Positions 35,614-44,575 of a DNA stretch of 64,000 bases are shown here, piece after piece. This DNA is from PHAA01 sp034927445 (GTDB lineage Bacteria > Bacillota > Syntrophomonadia > Syntrophomonadales > Syntrophomonadaceae), in assembly GCA_034927445.1 (NCBI GenBank), contig JAYFPZ010000037.1:3344-67343 (forward strand), in the 5' to 3' direction. Position 1 is the stretch's first letter, and each line of letters opens with the position of its first letter. Both the position numbers and the translations under genes were made by a program. Below the pieces are notes generated by a model, which was given only the letters and a program-made list of their open reading frames with translations, was not told the origin of the DNA and did no database searches.

Positions 35614-35864
35614 ATGATGGATATGAAAAATACCGGTGTAACTATGTAATTGCTTAATTATGAGCGCCTAAAGAATGTCAGGGAGACCACAAAGAATTAA
35701 TTAACGAAATTAAAGCTTTGATAAAACCGGCGCATACAGAAGGTGAGACAGTACAAATAACAATAGATCGGGAAAGATTGGAAAAACTCGTTTTTAGATT
35801 TGCCGCCGATGATTTGGAATTAAAATATCTGGACCATACTCAGGTAGTTTTCCTTTATGAATAA
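35614..35864 (+). pseudogene. Broken small open reading frame
   Basis: A perfect AAGGAGG precedes ATG 35614, but that frame stops after 11 codons (MMDMKNTGVTM). A different frame then reads APKECQGDHKELINEIKALI and on through TVQITIDRERLEKLVFRFAA to a TAA at 35862-35864 with good coding character. I read this as a small gene disrupted by at least one frameshift. The family is not recognised. Confidence 0.5.
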
Positions 35865-36007
35865 ATTAATCCATTCAAGTATAGGTGCTTGCCCATGGGC
35901 TTACCGGACCAAAAGACTTACCTCTCCAGTTACAGACTACTTTCCAATTCTGATAATTTAATGCCTATCTATAGGGATAAATAAAAAATCAACGAGCCAT
36001 ATGCTGG

Positions 36008-36036
36008 TTGTAATTGACCCTATTCTTTTATATAAT
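36008..36036 (+). promoter_or_regulatory. Promoter of tRNA-Thr
   Basis: TTGTAA, 17-base spacer and TATAAT (36031-36036), about 45 bases before the mature tRNA. Confidence 0.65.
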
Positions 36037-36088
36037 AGTTCATGCAAAAGGATGGGACTAAAGGCTTCAATCCTTATTAATAATGCAA

Positions 36089-36163
36089 GCCGATGTGGCT
36101 CAGTGGCAGAGCAGCTGATTCGTAATCAGCAGGTCGGCGGTTCAAATCCGCCCATCGGCTCCA
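36089..36163 (+). tRNA. tRNA-Thr (anticodon CGU)
   Basis: 75 bases with encoded CCA. The 7-bp acceptor stem is GCCGATG/CATCGGC. The anticodon stem-loop GCTGA TTCGTAA TCAGC places CGU in the loop. The T-arm is GGCGG TTCAAAT CCGCC. It marks the left edge of an accessory region. Confidence 0.96.
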
Positions 36164-36177
36164 CTTCAAACTCCCAG

Positions 36178-36200
36178 CCCGCAAGCAATTGCGGGTTTTT
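36178..36200 (+). terminator. Terminator of tRNA-Thr
   Basis: CCCGCAA (36178-36184) pairs with TTGCGGG (36189-36195) and is followed by TTTTT. Confidence 0.85.
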
Positions 36201-37018
36201 GTGTGAGTATCATAAAAGTAAAAAGTTGGTAAAATGCTCACACTTTGTTCACAACTTGCTCACAAATCTTATTGCTTATCGAGTCTATCCACGAATTTCT
36301 TACGCCGTGCTAAAACTTCACCCTGAACCGCCGGGAGGAGTTGCGCTCCGGTCGATCTCGCCTGCAAATACTAGAACTGCCAGGGTATTCATAAAATCCA
36401 AATCTTCATGAGATCCCGCACAATCAGCCATTATTCCAACCCCATGAAACAGGCCAAGATGGTGGTGATGTTGCTAAACAGCGGCAGCCGCTCTCTTTTT
36501 CTCAGTTTCACATGAAGTTTATCCCTTGCACCAGGAGAGCCACCTCATCAAGTTTGATATAGCCATAGTAGGCACCTCGTCTGCCTTCTTAAAACTTATA
36601 CCCTCCCAGCGGGAAATAGAAATGCAGTTAAACCCGTAAAATAAAAACTTTTACAGGAATATGAGAAATTATATAGAATTTTGTCAGTGAAAAGTTAAGT
36701 AGTTAAATAAAAACATGGCAACGAGGATAGTTTGTCGAGTGCGGAGCGTGAGCGCAGCCGGTACGAGCGAGCGGCCACTGAGGCGGAACATGTCACGGAA
36801 AACCGCGAACATCTGCGACTCATAATTGCGCAGCGTTCGCAGGTGAGCGCCGGGAGGGAAGCCTGGAAGGACTTGCGGAAGTGGATAGTGGCGGGTAGGA
36901 CTTCGACAAGGTTTGTCTGTTTTATAGCTTTTGGTTATTTTCTTTGGTTAAGAATATGGTAAATAATCTATTTCAAAATAGAAAACAGGAAAAATAGTAT
37001 GGTTAAGGGGGAGAGGCT
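36201..37018. other. Decayed coding remnants beside tRNA-Thr
   Basis: No intact gene. On the minus strand 36269-36408 reads LLPAVQGEVLARRKKFVDRL and stops; just beyond, about 36430-36580 reads RRGAYYGYIKLDEVALLVQG, and after a frame change KLHVKLRKRERLPLFSNITT. These look like tails of once-functional genes. A tyrosine recombinase would be expected at a tRNA, but no catalytic motif is visible. Bases 36732-36962 form an open, unusually GC-rich plus-strand frame (SAERERSRYERAATEAEHVT) of doubtful status. Confidence 0.4.
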
Positions 37019-38212
37019 ATGCTGGAAGAATGGGAACAGATAGTAATTGATAACAACAATGCTAGAGACCGTTTAACGCTGTCTAAATTTGCATGTCCTA
37101 ACCATGCCGCAATTCGCTTTAAACCAGATATAATACCTGATGCCATGAATATCCGTCCAGCTTTCTTTCACGATACGGATAGAATTATACATTCCCTTGC
37201 TTACAGTCGATATATAGATAAAACACAAGTTTTTTTCCTTTTTGAAAATGATCACATTACACATAGAGTTCTACATGTACAGCTTGTATCAAAAATTGCA
37301 AGGACTATCGGCAGATTCTTAAGATTAAATGAAGATCTGATTGAAGCAATAGCACTTGGGCATGATTTGGGCCATACTCCATTCGGCCATGATGGAGAAA
37401 AATATCTGAATACGATTTGTATAGAACAGGGAATTGGATATTTCCGCCATAATGCACAAAGTGTACGCTTTCTTACTGAGTTGGAGAAAACTGGTGAAGG
37501 CTGGAATCTTACGCTTCAAGTTTTGGATGGAATACTTTGCCATAATGGAGAGAAGATATCCGAGCATTATGAGCCTGCAATCCCAAAAACAAAAGAACAG
37601 TTTGAAAGTGAATACCAATCATGTCTAACTCGGCCGGATTTCGGAAAAGAAATAAAACCATTTACCCTTGAAGGGTGCGTTGTCAGGGTGTGCGATGTGA
37701 TAGCCTATATAGGGCGAGATATAGAAGATGCAATTACTGTTGAATTGATGACCAGAGATGAAATACCTGATGAAATAGTCAAGATCCTCGGAAGTGACAA
37801 CCGTAGTATAATCGATATACTTGTTCGGGATCTCGTGAAAAACAGTTTTGACCAGGCCTACCTTTGTTTCTCCCCCAATGTCCTTGAAGCCCTGCAATCT
37901 CTAATTGATTTCAATTATCAAAAAATATATTTTGCTCCAGTGAAACAGATACAAGATGGTAAAATAGAGAAGATGTTCCGGATGATGCTTGAAGCTTTTT
38001 TGAATGATTTGAAAGCAGAAAATACGGAATCCAGAATATATAAAGACTTTCCAATAATTCATAATAAAATTTATCGAAGCAAAACACCAGATGCAAGGAT
38101 TGTTGTAGATTTTATTTCAGGTATGACCGATGATTATTTCCTGAATACTTTTAAAGAAATCTTTTTGCCTTACAGATATGGACTATCATTAAAAGAACAG
38201 CATAAAAAATAA
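37019..38212 (+). CDS. HD-domain deoxynucleoside triphosphate triphosphohydrolase
   Basis: A 397-residue dGTPase-family protein. The HD metal site is visible as HITHRVLHVQLVSKIAR (His) and GHDLGHTPFGHDGE (HD pair), then FRHNAQSVRFL. Such enzymes cut dNTPs to nucleoside and triphosphate. Some protect bacteria from phage by draining the dNTP pool; others are housekeeping. Its location next to the restriction genes favours defence, but no activity is shown by sequence. ATG 37019 follows AAGGGGGAGAGG. Confidence 0.85.
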   Translation: MLEEWEQIVIDNNNARDRLTLSKFACPNHAAIRFKPDIIPDAMNIRPAFFHDTDRIIHSLAYSRYIDKTQVFFLFENDHITHRVLHVQLVSKIARTIGRFLRLNEDLIEAIALGHDLGHTPFGHDGEKYLNTICIEQGIGYFRHNAQSVRFLTELEKTGEGWNLTLQVLDGILCHNGEKISEHYEPAIPKTKEQFESEYQSCLTRPDFGKEIKPFTLEGCVVRVCDVIAYIGRDIEDAITVELMTRDEIPDEIVKILGSDNRSIIDILVRDLVKNSFDQAYLCFSPNVLEALQSLIDFNYQKIYFAPVKQIQDGKIEKMFRMMLEAFLNDLKAENTESRIYKDFPIIHNKIYRSKTPDARIVVDFISGMTDDYFLNTFKEIFLPYRYGLSLKEQHKK

Positions 38213-38237
38213 TTTTGATTTTTAATGGAGGTCAATA

Positions 38238-38300
38238 ATGCCAATTCTCCGAACTCTTGGATTGCCATATTTCGCCAGAATGGGACATTTTTCATTGTAA
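38238..38300 (+). CDS. Possible 20-residue leader peptide
   Basis: ATG 38238 lies behind AATGGAGG and reads MPILRTLGLPYFARMGHFSL before a TAA that sits in the -35 of the hsdR promoter. It may be a leader peptide, a remnant, or chance. Confidence 0.25.
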   Translation: MPILRTLGLPYFARMGHFSL

Positions 38301-38323
38301 ATCCTTCATTCCTCTAATATAAT
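38295..38323 (+). promoter_or_regulatory. Promoter of the hsdRMS operon
   Basis: TTGTAA (38295-38300), 17-base spacer and TATAAT (38318-38323), 81 bases before the hsdR GTG. Confidence 0.7.
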
Positions 38324-38351
38324 GTTATTATCTATAATTATATGTTTCTTT

Positions 38352-38383
38352 CGCTTGCCATTCACACAGAGGGGTGGCAAGCG
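38352..38383 (+). promoter_or_regulatory. Leader hairpin before hsdR
   Basis: CGCTTGCCA (38352-38360) pairs perfectly with TGGCAAGCG (38375-38383), followed by TTTCTG. It lies between the promoter and the start codon, so it could act as an attenuator or weak terminator limiting restriction expression. Confidence 0.5.
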
Positions 38384-38403
38384 TTTCTGAATGGGGGATC
38401 GGA

Positions 38404-40737
38404 GTGAACAAAAGTCAATTAACCGAACAGGAGATAAGAACGCAATACATCACTCCGGCTATTAAAGCTGCGGGTTGGGCAGTGCCTCAAATACGCGAAG
38501 AATACGCCATCACCAAAGGACGTATTATCGCCCGTGGTGGAAGCTATAAGCGTAAAGAGGCCAAGCGCGCGGACTACGTTTTGTTCTACAAACCGCATAT
38601 TCCCCTTGCCATTGTTGAAGCCAAAGATAATAACCATGCCATCGGAGATGGCATGCAACAGGCGTTGGATTACGCCCAGCGCATGATGATACCGTTTGTT
38701 TTCACATCTAATGGGAATGGATTTACATTCCACAACCGGATTGATTCTAGTGAAAATGTCATCAACCTTGGCGAGTTCCCGTCGCCGGAAATGCTTTGGG
38801 CTGCATATAAGCAAACCAACAAAATTGACGATAATCAAGAACAAATTATAACCCAGCCTTATTACCCGGAACGGGAGGACAAGCCTCCGCGTTATTACCA
38901 GCTTAATGCAATCAACCTCACTGTTGACGCCGTAACGCGTGGTCAAGATCGCGTACTGCTTGTCATGGCTACGGGTACGGGCAAAACATATACTGCTTTC
39001 CAAATCATTTGGCGGTTGTGGAAGGCAGGTGTTAAGAAGCGTATTCTGTTTCTCGCAGACCGCAATGCGCTGATCGACCAAACCTATGTGAACGATTTTG
39101 CGCCGTTCAAAGATAAAATGACCATCATCCGTAACCGGAAGATTGACAAATCTTATGAAATCTATCTCGCGCTGTATCAAGGATTGACCGGAGATGGTGA
39201 TAAAGACGTATTTAAGCAATTCAGTCAAAATTTCTTTGATCTTATCATCGTGGATGAATGTCATCGAGGCAGCGCAAAGGCAAACAGCGAGTGGCGCGAA
39301 ATACTGGATTATTTTAAGCATGCGACACAAATTGGCCTGACAGCCACGCCTAAAGAAGATAAAGACGTGTCCAACATCGACTATTTTGGCAAGCCCCTCT
39401 ATACCTATTCGCTGAAAGAAGGCATAGATGATGGCTTTCTTGCACCTTATCGTGTCATCCGTGTACTGCTGGACAAGGACGCCGAGGGTTTCCGCCCGTA
39501 TGTCGGGCAGACAGACCGTTTCGGCAATGTGATTGAAGATAGAGAATATAATGCCAACGACTTTGACCGCGAACTGGTGTTGGAGCAGCGTACTAAAATG
39601 GTTGCTAAGGTTGTTTCCAATTATCTGCAAAAGCACAATAGCCGGTTCGACAAGAGTATCTTCTTCTGCGTTGATACCGAACATGCCGATCGTATGCGGC
39701 AGGCTCTTGTTAACGAAAACCGTAATCTTGTGGGAGAAGATGAACGGTATGTCATGCGCATTACAGGCGATGATGATATCGGCAAAAAGCAGCTCGATAA
39801 CTTCCGCGATGTGTCCAGTAGATACCCTGTGTTGGTTACTACCTCCAAGCTGCTTACTACGGGCGTTGACGCCCAGATGGTAAAGAATATCGTGCTCGAC
39901 TCCAACATCAACAGTATGACGGAGTTTAAGCAGGTTATTGGCCGTGGCACTCGTGTCCGCGAAGACTTGGGCAAGATGTTCTTTACCATTTTTGATTTTC
40001 GCAACGCCACGCGCCTTTTTGCCGATCCGGACTTTGACGGGCCGGTTGAGCAGGACGCCGAGTTTACGCCGGGGCCGGACGGCGAAATACCACCATTGCC
40101 GGATGACCCGCCGGAAGATGAGGGCGATGGAGCCGAGGAACCGCCTATCATTGTTGACCCACCGGGAGGCCGCAGGCAGAAATACTATGTTCACGATGTT
40201 GAAGTAACTGTGCTGAAACAGCGTGTGCAGTACATCGATAAGGACGGCAAGCTGATTACCGAATCCTTGACCGACTACACCCGCCGCAATGTGCGCGACC
40301 GTTATGCCACGCTGGATGATTTCCTTACTGAGTGGAACAGCGCCGAACGCAAGCAAGCCATTTTGGATGGGCTGGCGACACAGGGTATCTTAATTGAAGA
40401 ACTGCAAGATCAAATCGGGCAGGAGTTTGACCCGTTCGATTTACTTTGCCATGTCGCTTTTGACCAGAAACCATTAACCCGTAGAGAACGGGCCAACAAC
40501 GTGAAAAAGCGAAACTACTTCGCAAAATATGGTGGGCAGGCCGCTGCCGTGTTGGATGCTTTGCTTGAAAAATACGCCGATTCCGGCGTTGCCGATTTGG
40601 AAAGCATGGACATCCTCAAAGTTAACCCCATCAAGGATTTCGGTTCTCCCATTTATATTGTAAACAGGATTTTCAAGGGAAAAACCAATTTCGAACAGGC
40701 AATGAAAGAGCTTACACACGAACTCTATGCAGCGTAA
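38404..40737 (+). CDS. hsdR: Type I restriction enzyme, R subunit
   Basis: A 777-residue HsdR of the EcoEI-like class. The N-terminal nuclease domain shows ADYVLFYKPHIPLAIVEAKD (the ExK-type site), followed by a superfamily 2 translocase with Walker A ATGTGKTYTAF (about residue 187), DECHRGS (about residue 283) and LTATPKE, and an EcoEI-type C-terminal domain with acidic/proline linker (about residues 550-580). GTG 38404 follows GGGGGATCGG. With HsdM and HsdS it translocates and cuts unmethylated DNA. Confidence 0.95.
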   Translation: MNKSQLTEQEIRTQYITPAIKAAGWAVPQIREEYAITKGRIIARGGSYKRKEAKRADYVLFYKPHIPLAIVEAKDNNHAIGDGMQQALDYAQRMMIPFVFTSNGNGFTFHNRIDSSENVINLGEFPSPEMLWAAYKQTNKIDDNQEQIITQPYYPEREDKPPRYYQLNAINLTVDAVTRGQDRVLLVMATGTGKTYTAFQIIWRLWKAGVKKRILFLADRNALIDQTYVNDFAPFKDKMTIIRNRKIDKSYEIYLALYQGLTGDGDKDVFKQFSQNFFDLIIVDECHRGSAKANSEWREILDYFKHATQIGLTATPKEDKDVSNIDYFGKPLYTYSLKEGIDDGFLAPYRVIRVLLDKDAEGFRPYVGQTDRFGNVIEDREYNANDFDRELVLEQRTKMVAKVVSNYLQKHNSRFDKSIFFCVDTEHADRMRQALVNENRNLVGEDERYVMRITGDDDIGKKQLDNFRDVSSRYPVLVTTSKLLTTGVDAQMVKNIVLDSNINSMTEFKQVIGRGTRVREDLGKMFFTIFDFRNATRLFADPDFDGPVEQDAEFTPGPDGEIPPLPDDPPEDEGDGAEEPPIIVDPPGGRRQKYYVHDVEVTVLKQRVQYIDKDGKLITESLTDYTRRNVRDRYATLDDFLTEWNSAERKQAILDGLATQGILIEELQDQIGQEFDPFDLLCHVAFDQKPLTRRERANNVKKRNYFAKYGGQAAAVLDALLEKYADSGVADLESMDILKVNPIKDFGSPIYIVNRIFKGKTNFEQAMKELTHELYAA

Positions 40738-40755
40738 CAAACGGAGGAACCGAAT

Positions 40756-42222
40756 ATGGCAGTATCAAACACAACCAAAGCCTTAAAGGACATCATGCGC
40801 ATCGATGCCGGTATAAACGGCGACGCACAGTATATCGAGCAGATCACATGGATGCTGTTCCTCAAGGCGTTTGATTATAAAGAACAGGAATGGGCACTAC
40901 TTACCGAAAACGAATACGAGCCGGTCATCCCCGGCGAATACCGCTGGAGCACATGGGCCCAAGATTCCGAGGGAATTACAGGCAATGCCCTTCTTTCGCA
41001 TGTGGACAAGATGTTTATTGCTTTTCGCAATTTGGATTCGTCTATGGACATTAAGGACGAAACCAAGAAACGTAAATGGCTTATCCGCAACGTAATGGAA
41101 GGCGTCAACAACTTTATGAAATCCGGCACATTGCTCCGGCAGGTTGTGAACAAGATAAATGCTGATATTGATTTTGAAGAAGCAAAGCACAGTCATCTCT
41201 TTAATGGATTTTATGGCACTATGCTTAGAGATTTGCAAAGTGCCGGTAAAGCAGGGGAATTTTATACCCCACGACCAATAACACATTTTATTGTTGAGAT
41301 GATTAATCCTAAATTGGGCGAGGTAATACTTGACCCAGCATGTGGAACATGTGGTTTTTTGGAAAGTGTCATTGAACATTTAGAATCATTGGTAAAAACA
41401 GCGTCGGATTACCGCATACTACAACAAACCCTCAAAGGCATTGAAAAGAAACCGTTACCTTATCTTTTGGGCGTTACAAATTTGATTGCTCACGGCATAG
41501 ATGTACCCGACATCCGACTGGACAACACCCTCCGTACTCCTGTTGTTGATTACGGAATCAAAGATAAAGTGGATGTTATTGTTACCAATCCGCCGTTTGG
41601 CGGTGCGGAAGAAAAGGCAATTTCCAATTCTGTGTCAGCTGAACTGCGCAACACCGAAACTGCCGATCTGTTCCTTGTACATATCATGGCGCTGCTGCAA
41701 GACGGCGGTCGGTGCGGTCTTGTGTTGCCGGATGGCTTCCTGTTTGGCACAGGCGTCAAGTCCGCCATCAAGAAAAAGCTGCTGGAAGAAAATGACCTGC
41801 ACACTATCGTGCGGTTGCCGAAAGACGTATTTGCGCCGTATACCAACATCAACACAAATCTGCTGTTTTTCCGCAAGGGCCGTCCGACAAAAGGCGTGTG
41901 GTTCTACCGGCTGGAAATGCCTGCGGGCTATAAGCATTTTTCCAAAACGCGTCCCATGCTGGACGCACACTTTAACCCTGTGCGCGAGTGGTGGAACAAT
42001 CGCATTGAAAGTGAAGTGTCGCAGTATGTGCCGGTGGAGGATATCGTCGCCACTGGCGATTATAATCTTGACCTTTGTGGCTTCACGCATGAAACGGTGG
42101 AAATTTTACCGCCCGATGAGTTTATTGCGGAATATCTGAATGAGAAAGCCGCCATTTACGCGCAGATTGAAGACATATTGGAGCGCATCACCGCCACGAT
42201 GGAACAGGGGGATGCGCTATGA
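40756..42222 (+). CDS. hsdM: Type I restriction enzyme, M subunit (N6-adenine methyltransferase)
   Basis: A 488-residue methyltransferase. The N-terminal HsdM helical domain is followed by the SAM site LDPACGTCGFL (about residue 192; commonly GTGG or GTAG) and the catalytic NPPFGG (about residue 277). It methylates adenine within the HsdS target. The 3' end overlaps hsdS by 4 bases. Confidence 0.96.
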   Translation: MAVSNTTKALKDIMRIDAGINGDAQYIEQITWMLFLKAFDYKEQEWALLTENEYEPVIPGEYRWSTWAQDSEGITGNALLSHVDKMFIAFRNLDSSMDIKDETKKRKWLIRNVMEGVNNFMKSGTLLRQVVNKINADIDFEEAKHSHLFNGFYGTMLRDLQSAGKAGEFYTPRPITHFIVEMINPKLGEVILDPACGTCGFLESVIEHLESLVKTASDYRILQQTLKGIEKKPLPYLLGVTNLIAHGIDVPDIRLDNTLRTPVVDYGIKDKVDVIVTNPPFGGAEEKAISNSVSAELRNTETADLFLVHIMALLQDGGRCGLVLPDGFLFGTGVKSAIKKKLLEENDLHTIVRLPKDVFAPYTNINTNLLFFRKGRPTKGVWFYRLEMPAGYKHFSKTRPMLDAHFNPVREWWNNRIESEVSQYVPVEDIVATGDYNLDLCGFTHETVEILPPDEFIAEYLNEKAAIYAQIEDILERITATMEQGDAL

Positions 42223-43808
42223 AAGCTGCCCAACTCCGGCAATCCATCCTGCAAGCGGCGGTGCAGGGTAAACTTGTGCCGCAAAATATCCACGACGAAC
42301 CGGCGTCTGAACTATTGGAGCACATCCGGCAGGAAAAGTCATGGCTTGTTAAGGAAGGCAAAATAAAAAAAGAAAAGCCCCTGCCGCCCATTGCAGAGGA
42401 CGAAACCCCATACGATTTGCCGGATGGGTGGGTTTGGTGCAGGCTTGGGGATATTACACAATTCGTTGCTACTGGCCCTTTTGGTAGCATGCTCCACAAA
42501 TCAGATTACGTTAACAATGGTATTCCGCTTGTTAATCCAGCAAATATGAAAAATGGGATAGCTGTGGCATCCGATAGAATGATGGTTGATGAAGCTACCA
42601 GAGATCGTTTGAGTAGCTACATTCTTCATAAAGATGACATTGTGGTAGCGCGTCGGGGTGATTTAGGAAGATGTGCCATCATTACCGAAAACGAAGATGG
42701 TTGGCTTTGTGGAACTGGTTCATTTTTTCTGCACCTATCCTCTTTTATTTATCAGCAATACTTTGTATTGCTATTTTCTTCTCCTGTTTCTCGAGAGCAG
42801 TTAATAGGAGAATCAGTTGGAACTACCATGAGCAATCTCAATCATGGTATTTTGAAGAACCTAAACTTTCCCCTCCCGCCCCTTGCCGAGCAACAGCGTA
42901 TTGTCGCCAAAGTGGACGAGCTAATGGTGCTATGCGACGAACTGGAAGCGGCGGAAAAAGAGCTGGACGCGCTGGAAAGCCGTTTTGCCGAATATCTGCC
43001 GAAGTCCATCCTGCAAGCGGCGGTGCAAGGCAAACTAGTGCCGCAAAACGTCCATGACGAACCAGCAACGGAATTGTTAAAACGCATTCAGCAGGAAAAG
43101 GTGCGGCTTGTCAGGGAGGGCAAAATCAAAAAAGAAAAGCCCTTGCCGCCTATTGCAGAGGACGAAATTCCATACGATTTACCAGATGGGTGGGTTTGGT
43201 GCAGGCTTGGTGGGGTTGTGTCTTTATTAGAAGGGGAAAAAGCAAGCGGAAACCCATTACCTTATCTTGAGGCAAAAGTATTAAGAGGACAAAAAACACC
43301 CGCGATAGTTGATGAAGGTAAATTCATAAAAGAAGGAACTAAGCTTATCTTGGTAGATGGCGAAAATTCTGGTGAAATTTTTATTTCTCCTATGGAAGGT
43401 TACATGGGGAGTACATTCAAAGTTCTTCATATTGTAAAAGCATTATGGTTGCCGTTTATTCTTAGGTTTATCGAATTACACAAGGATTTATTTAGAAACT
43501 CAAAAAAGGGTGCAGCAATTCCTCATTTAAATAAAGACATTTTTTTTCACTTGCCGCTTCCCCTACCGCCCCTTGCCGAACAACAGCGGATTGTTGCCAA
43601 AGTGGACGAGCTGATGGCGCTGTGTAATAAGCTGAAAGCGGCGAGGGATATTTCTGTGAAGCATATAACATCCAATATTGTGCCGTTCCCGCAACAGGGC
43701 GAGGATGAACTGGAAATCGGAATCGCCGCCCGTGGTGAAATGCAAGAACTTTCGGAAGAGGCCGCACAGGACATCAAAGAAATGTTTGGGGATGATTGCA
43801 ATGGCTGA
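42219..43808 (+). CDS. hsdS: Type I restriction enzyme, S (specificity) subunit
   Basis: A 529-residue HsdS with two target-recognition domains (about residues 75-215 and 335-450). Each is bordered by conserved repeats: ILQAAVQGKLVPQN with PYDLPDGWVWCRLG occurs near residues 6-75 and again near 264-332, and PPLAEQQRIVAKVDELM occurs twice. The repeats are also similar at DNA level. It overlaps the metallopeptidase gene by 8 bases or more. Confidence 0.95.
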   Translation: MKAAQLRQSILQAAVQGKLVPQNIHDEPASELLEHIRQEKSWLVKEGKIKKEKPLPPIAEDETPYDLPDGWVWCRLGDITQFVATGPFGSMLHKSDYVNNGIPLVNPANMKNGIAVASDRMMVDEATRDRLSSYILHKDDIVVARRGDLGRCAIITENEDGWLCGTGSFFLHLSSFIYQQYFVLLFSSPVSREQLIGESVGTTMSNLNHGILKNLNFPLPPLAEQQRIVAKVDELMVLCDELEAAEKELDALESRFAEYLPKSILQAAVQGKLVPQNVHDEPATELLKRIQQEKVRLVREGKIKKEKPLPPIAEDEIPYDLPDGWVWCRLGGVVSLLEGEKASGNPLPYLEAKVLRGQKTPAIVDEGKFIKEGTKLILVDGENSGEIFISPMEGYMGSTFKVLHIVKALWLPFILRFIELHKDLFRNSKKGAAIPHLNKDIFFHLPLPLPPLAEQQRIVAKVDELMALCNKLKAARDISVKHITSNIVPFPQQGEDELEIGIAARGEMQELSEEAAQDIKEMFGDDCNG

Positions 43809-44565
43809 CCCCATTGCAAAGGCAAAGCAGGTTTTATCTGATAAAAAAGTCGGTGATATTCCAGCTCTGTCGCTCGGTGCTATTGCCGACAGTGAAGGTG
43901 TCAAATACAAACAAAAATCCTACCCCGATAAATGGGACGGGATGTTGGTGTTCAATGGAGACCAGCGCGGCATTCTTGTAAACACGCGCATTGATAATCC
44001 CGCTCGCCACAATTTTACGTTTGCACATGAGCTGGGACATTACTTTTTGAATCATCCGCCGAGTTTTTCAAAAGATTGCCAGATTGGTATTAAGTGTAAC
44101 GTCTCAGAAACCAGTATGGAACAAAAAGGGCGCGAAGCGGAGGCAAACCGTTTTGCTGTCGAACTTCTAATGCCGCAAGATCGCTTTTTGTTGATGATGT
44201 TGGGAGCTGAGATTGATTTTGCTCTCATAGCAGGTTTAGCAATTGAGTTTATGGTATCAAAACAGGCCTGCAGCTATCGTTTAATGGAATTAACGCAAAA
44301 GCCTTGTATTGTAGTTTTTTCAAAACATGGGAAAATTGTCAGTTATAAGGCTTCGCGGGCAGCAAAGGGATTTTGGGGCGGGTATGCCTCTTTGCCAAGT
44401 GAAACAGTAGCGCATGAAATGATAATCAACAAAAAACAGCAGAGCAATTTCGCGGAATGTGATTCGCGAAATTGGCTTCTCCGCACAGTACCGGAACAAA
44501 AGATTTATGAATGTACACGAGGCAGTTATGCTGACGGTTCAGCAATGACAATCTTGAAATGGTAG
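43801..44565 (+). CDS. ImmA/IrrE-family (M78) metallopeptidase
   Basis: A 254-residue protein with zinc protease motif HELGH (residues 76-80, HEXXH), flanked by RHNFTFAHELGHYFLNH, and EAEANRFAVELLMP supplying the third ligand. ImmA-type proteases cut phage-type repressors and IrrE-type ones cleave DdrO. ATG 43801, or ATG 43792 in the same frame, overlaps the end of hsdS. There is no fused HTH. It lies in the hsd operon, so it may control restriction or a partner in response to DNA damage. Confidence 0.88.
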   Translation: MADPIAKAKQVLSDKKVGDIPALSLGAIADSEGVKYKQKSYPDKWDGMLVFNGDQRGILVNTRIDNPARHNFTFAHELGHYFLNHPPSFSKDCQIGIKCNVSETSMEQKGREAEANRFAVELLMPQDRFLLMMLGAEIDFALIAGLAIEFMVSKQACSYRLMELTQKPCIVVFSKHGKIVSYKASRAAKGFWGGYASLPSETVAHEMIINKKQQSNFAECDSRNWLLRTVPEQKIYECTRGSYADGSAMTILKW

Positions 44566-44575
44566 GTGAAAGAGT

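Noticed and set aside
36001..36411. Plus-strand frame of 136 codons
   Set aside because: It runs through tRNA-Thr and its terminator, so it is not a protein gene.
38419..40356. Minus-strand frame of 645 codons
   Set aside because: It lies entirely opposite hsdR and has no domain or ribosome binding site.
41332..41361. HsdM with inactive SAM site
   Set aside because: GTCG in place of GTGG is a mild change at a position that also tolerates Ala in this family, and the catalytic NPPF is intact.
41501..42139. Plus-strand frame of 212 codons inside hsdM
   Set aside because: Wrong frame of hsdM, whose methyltransferase motifs are intact in the other frame.
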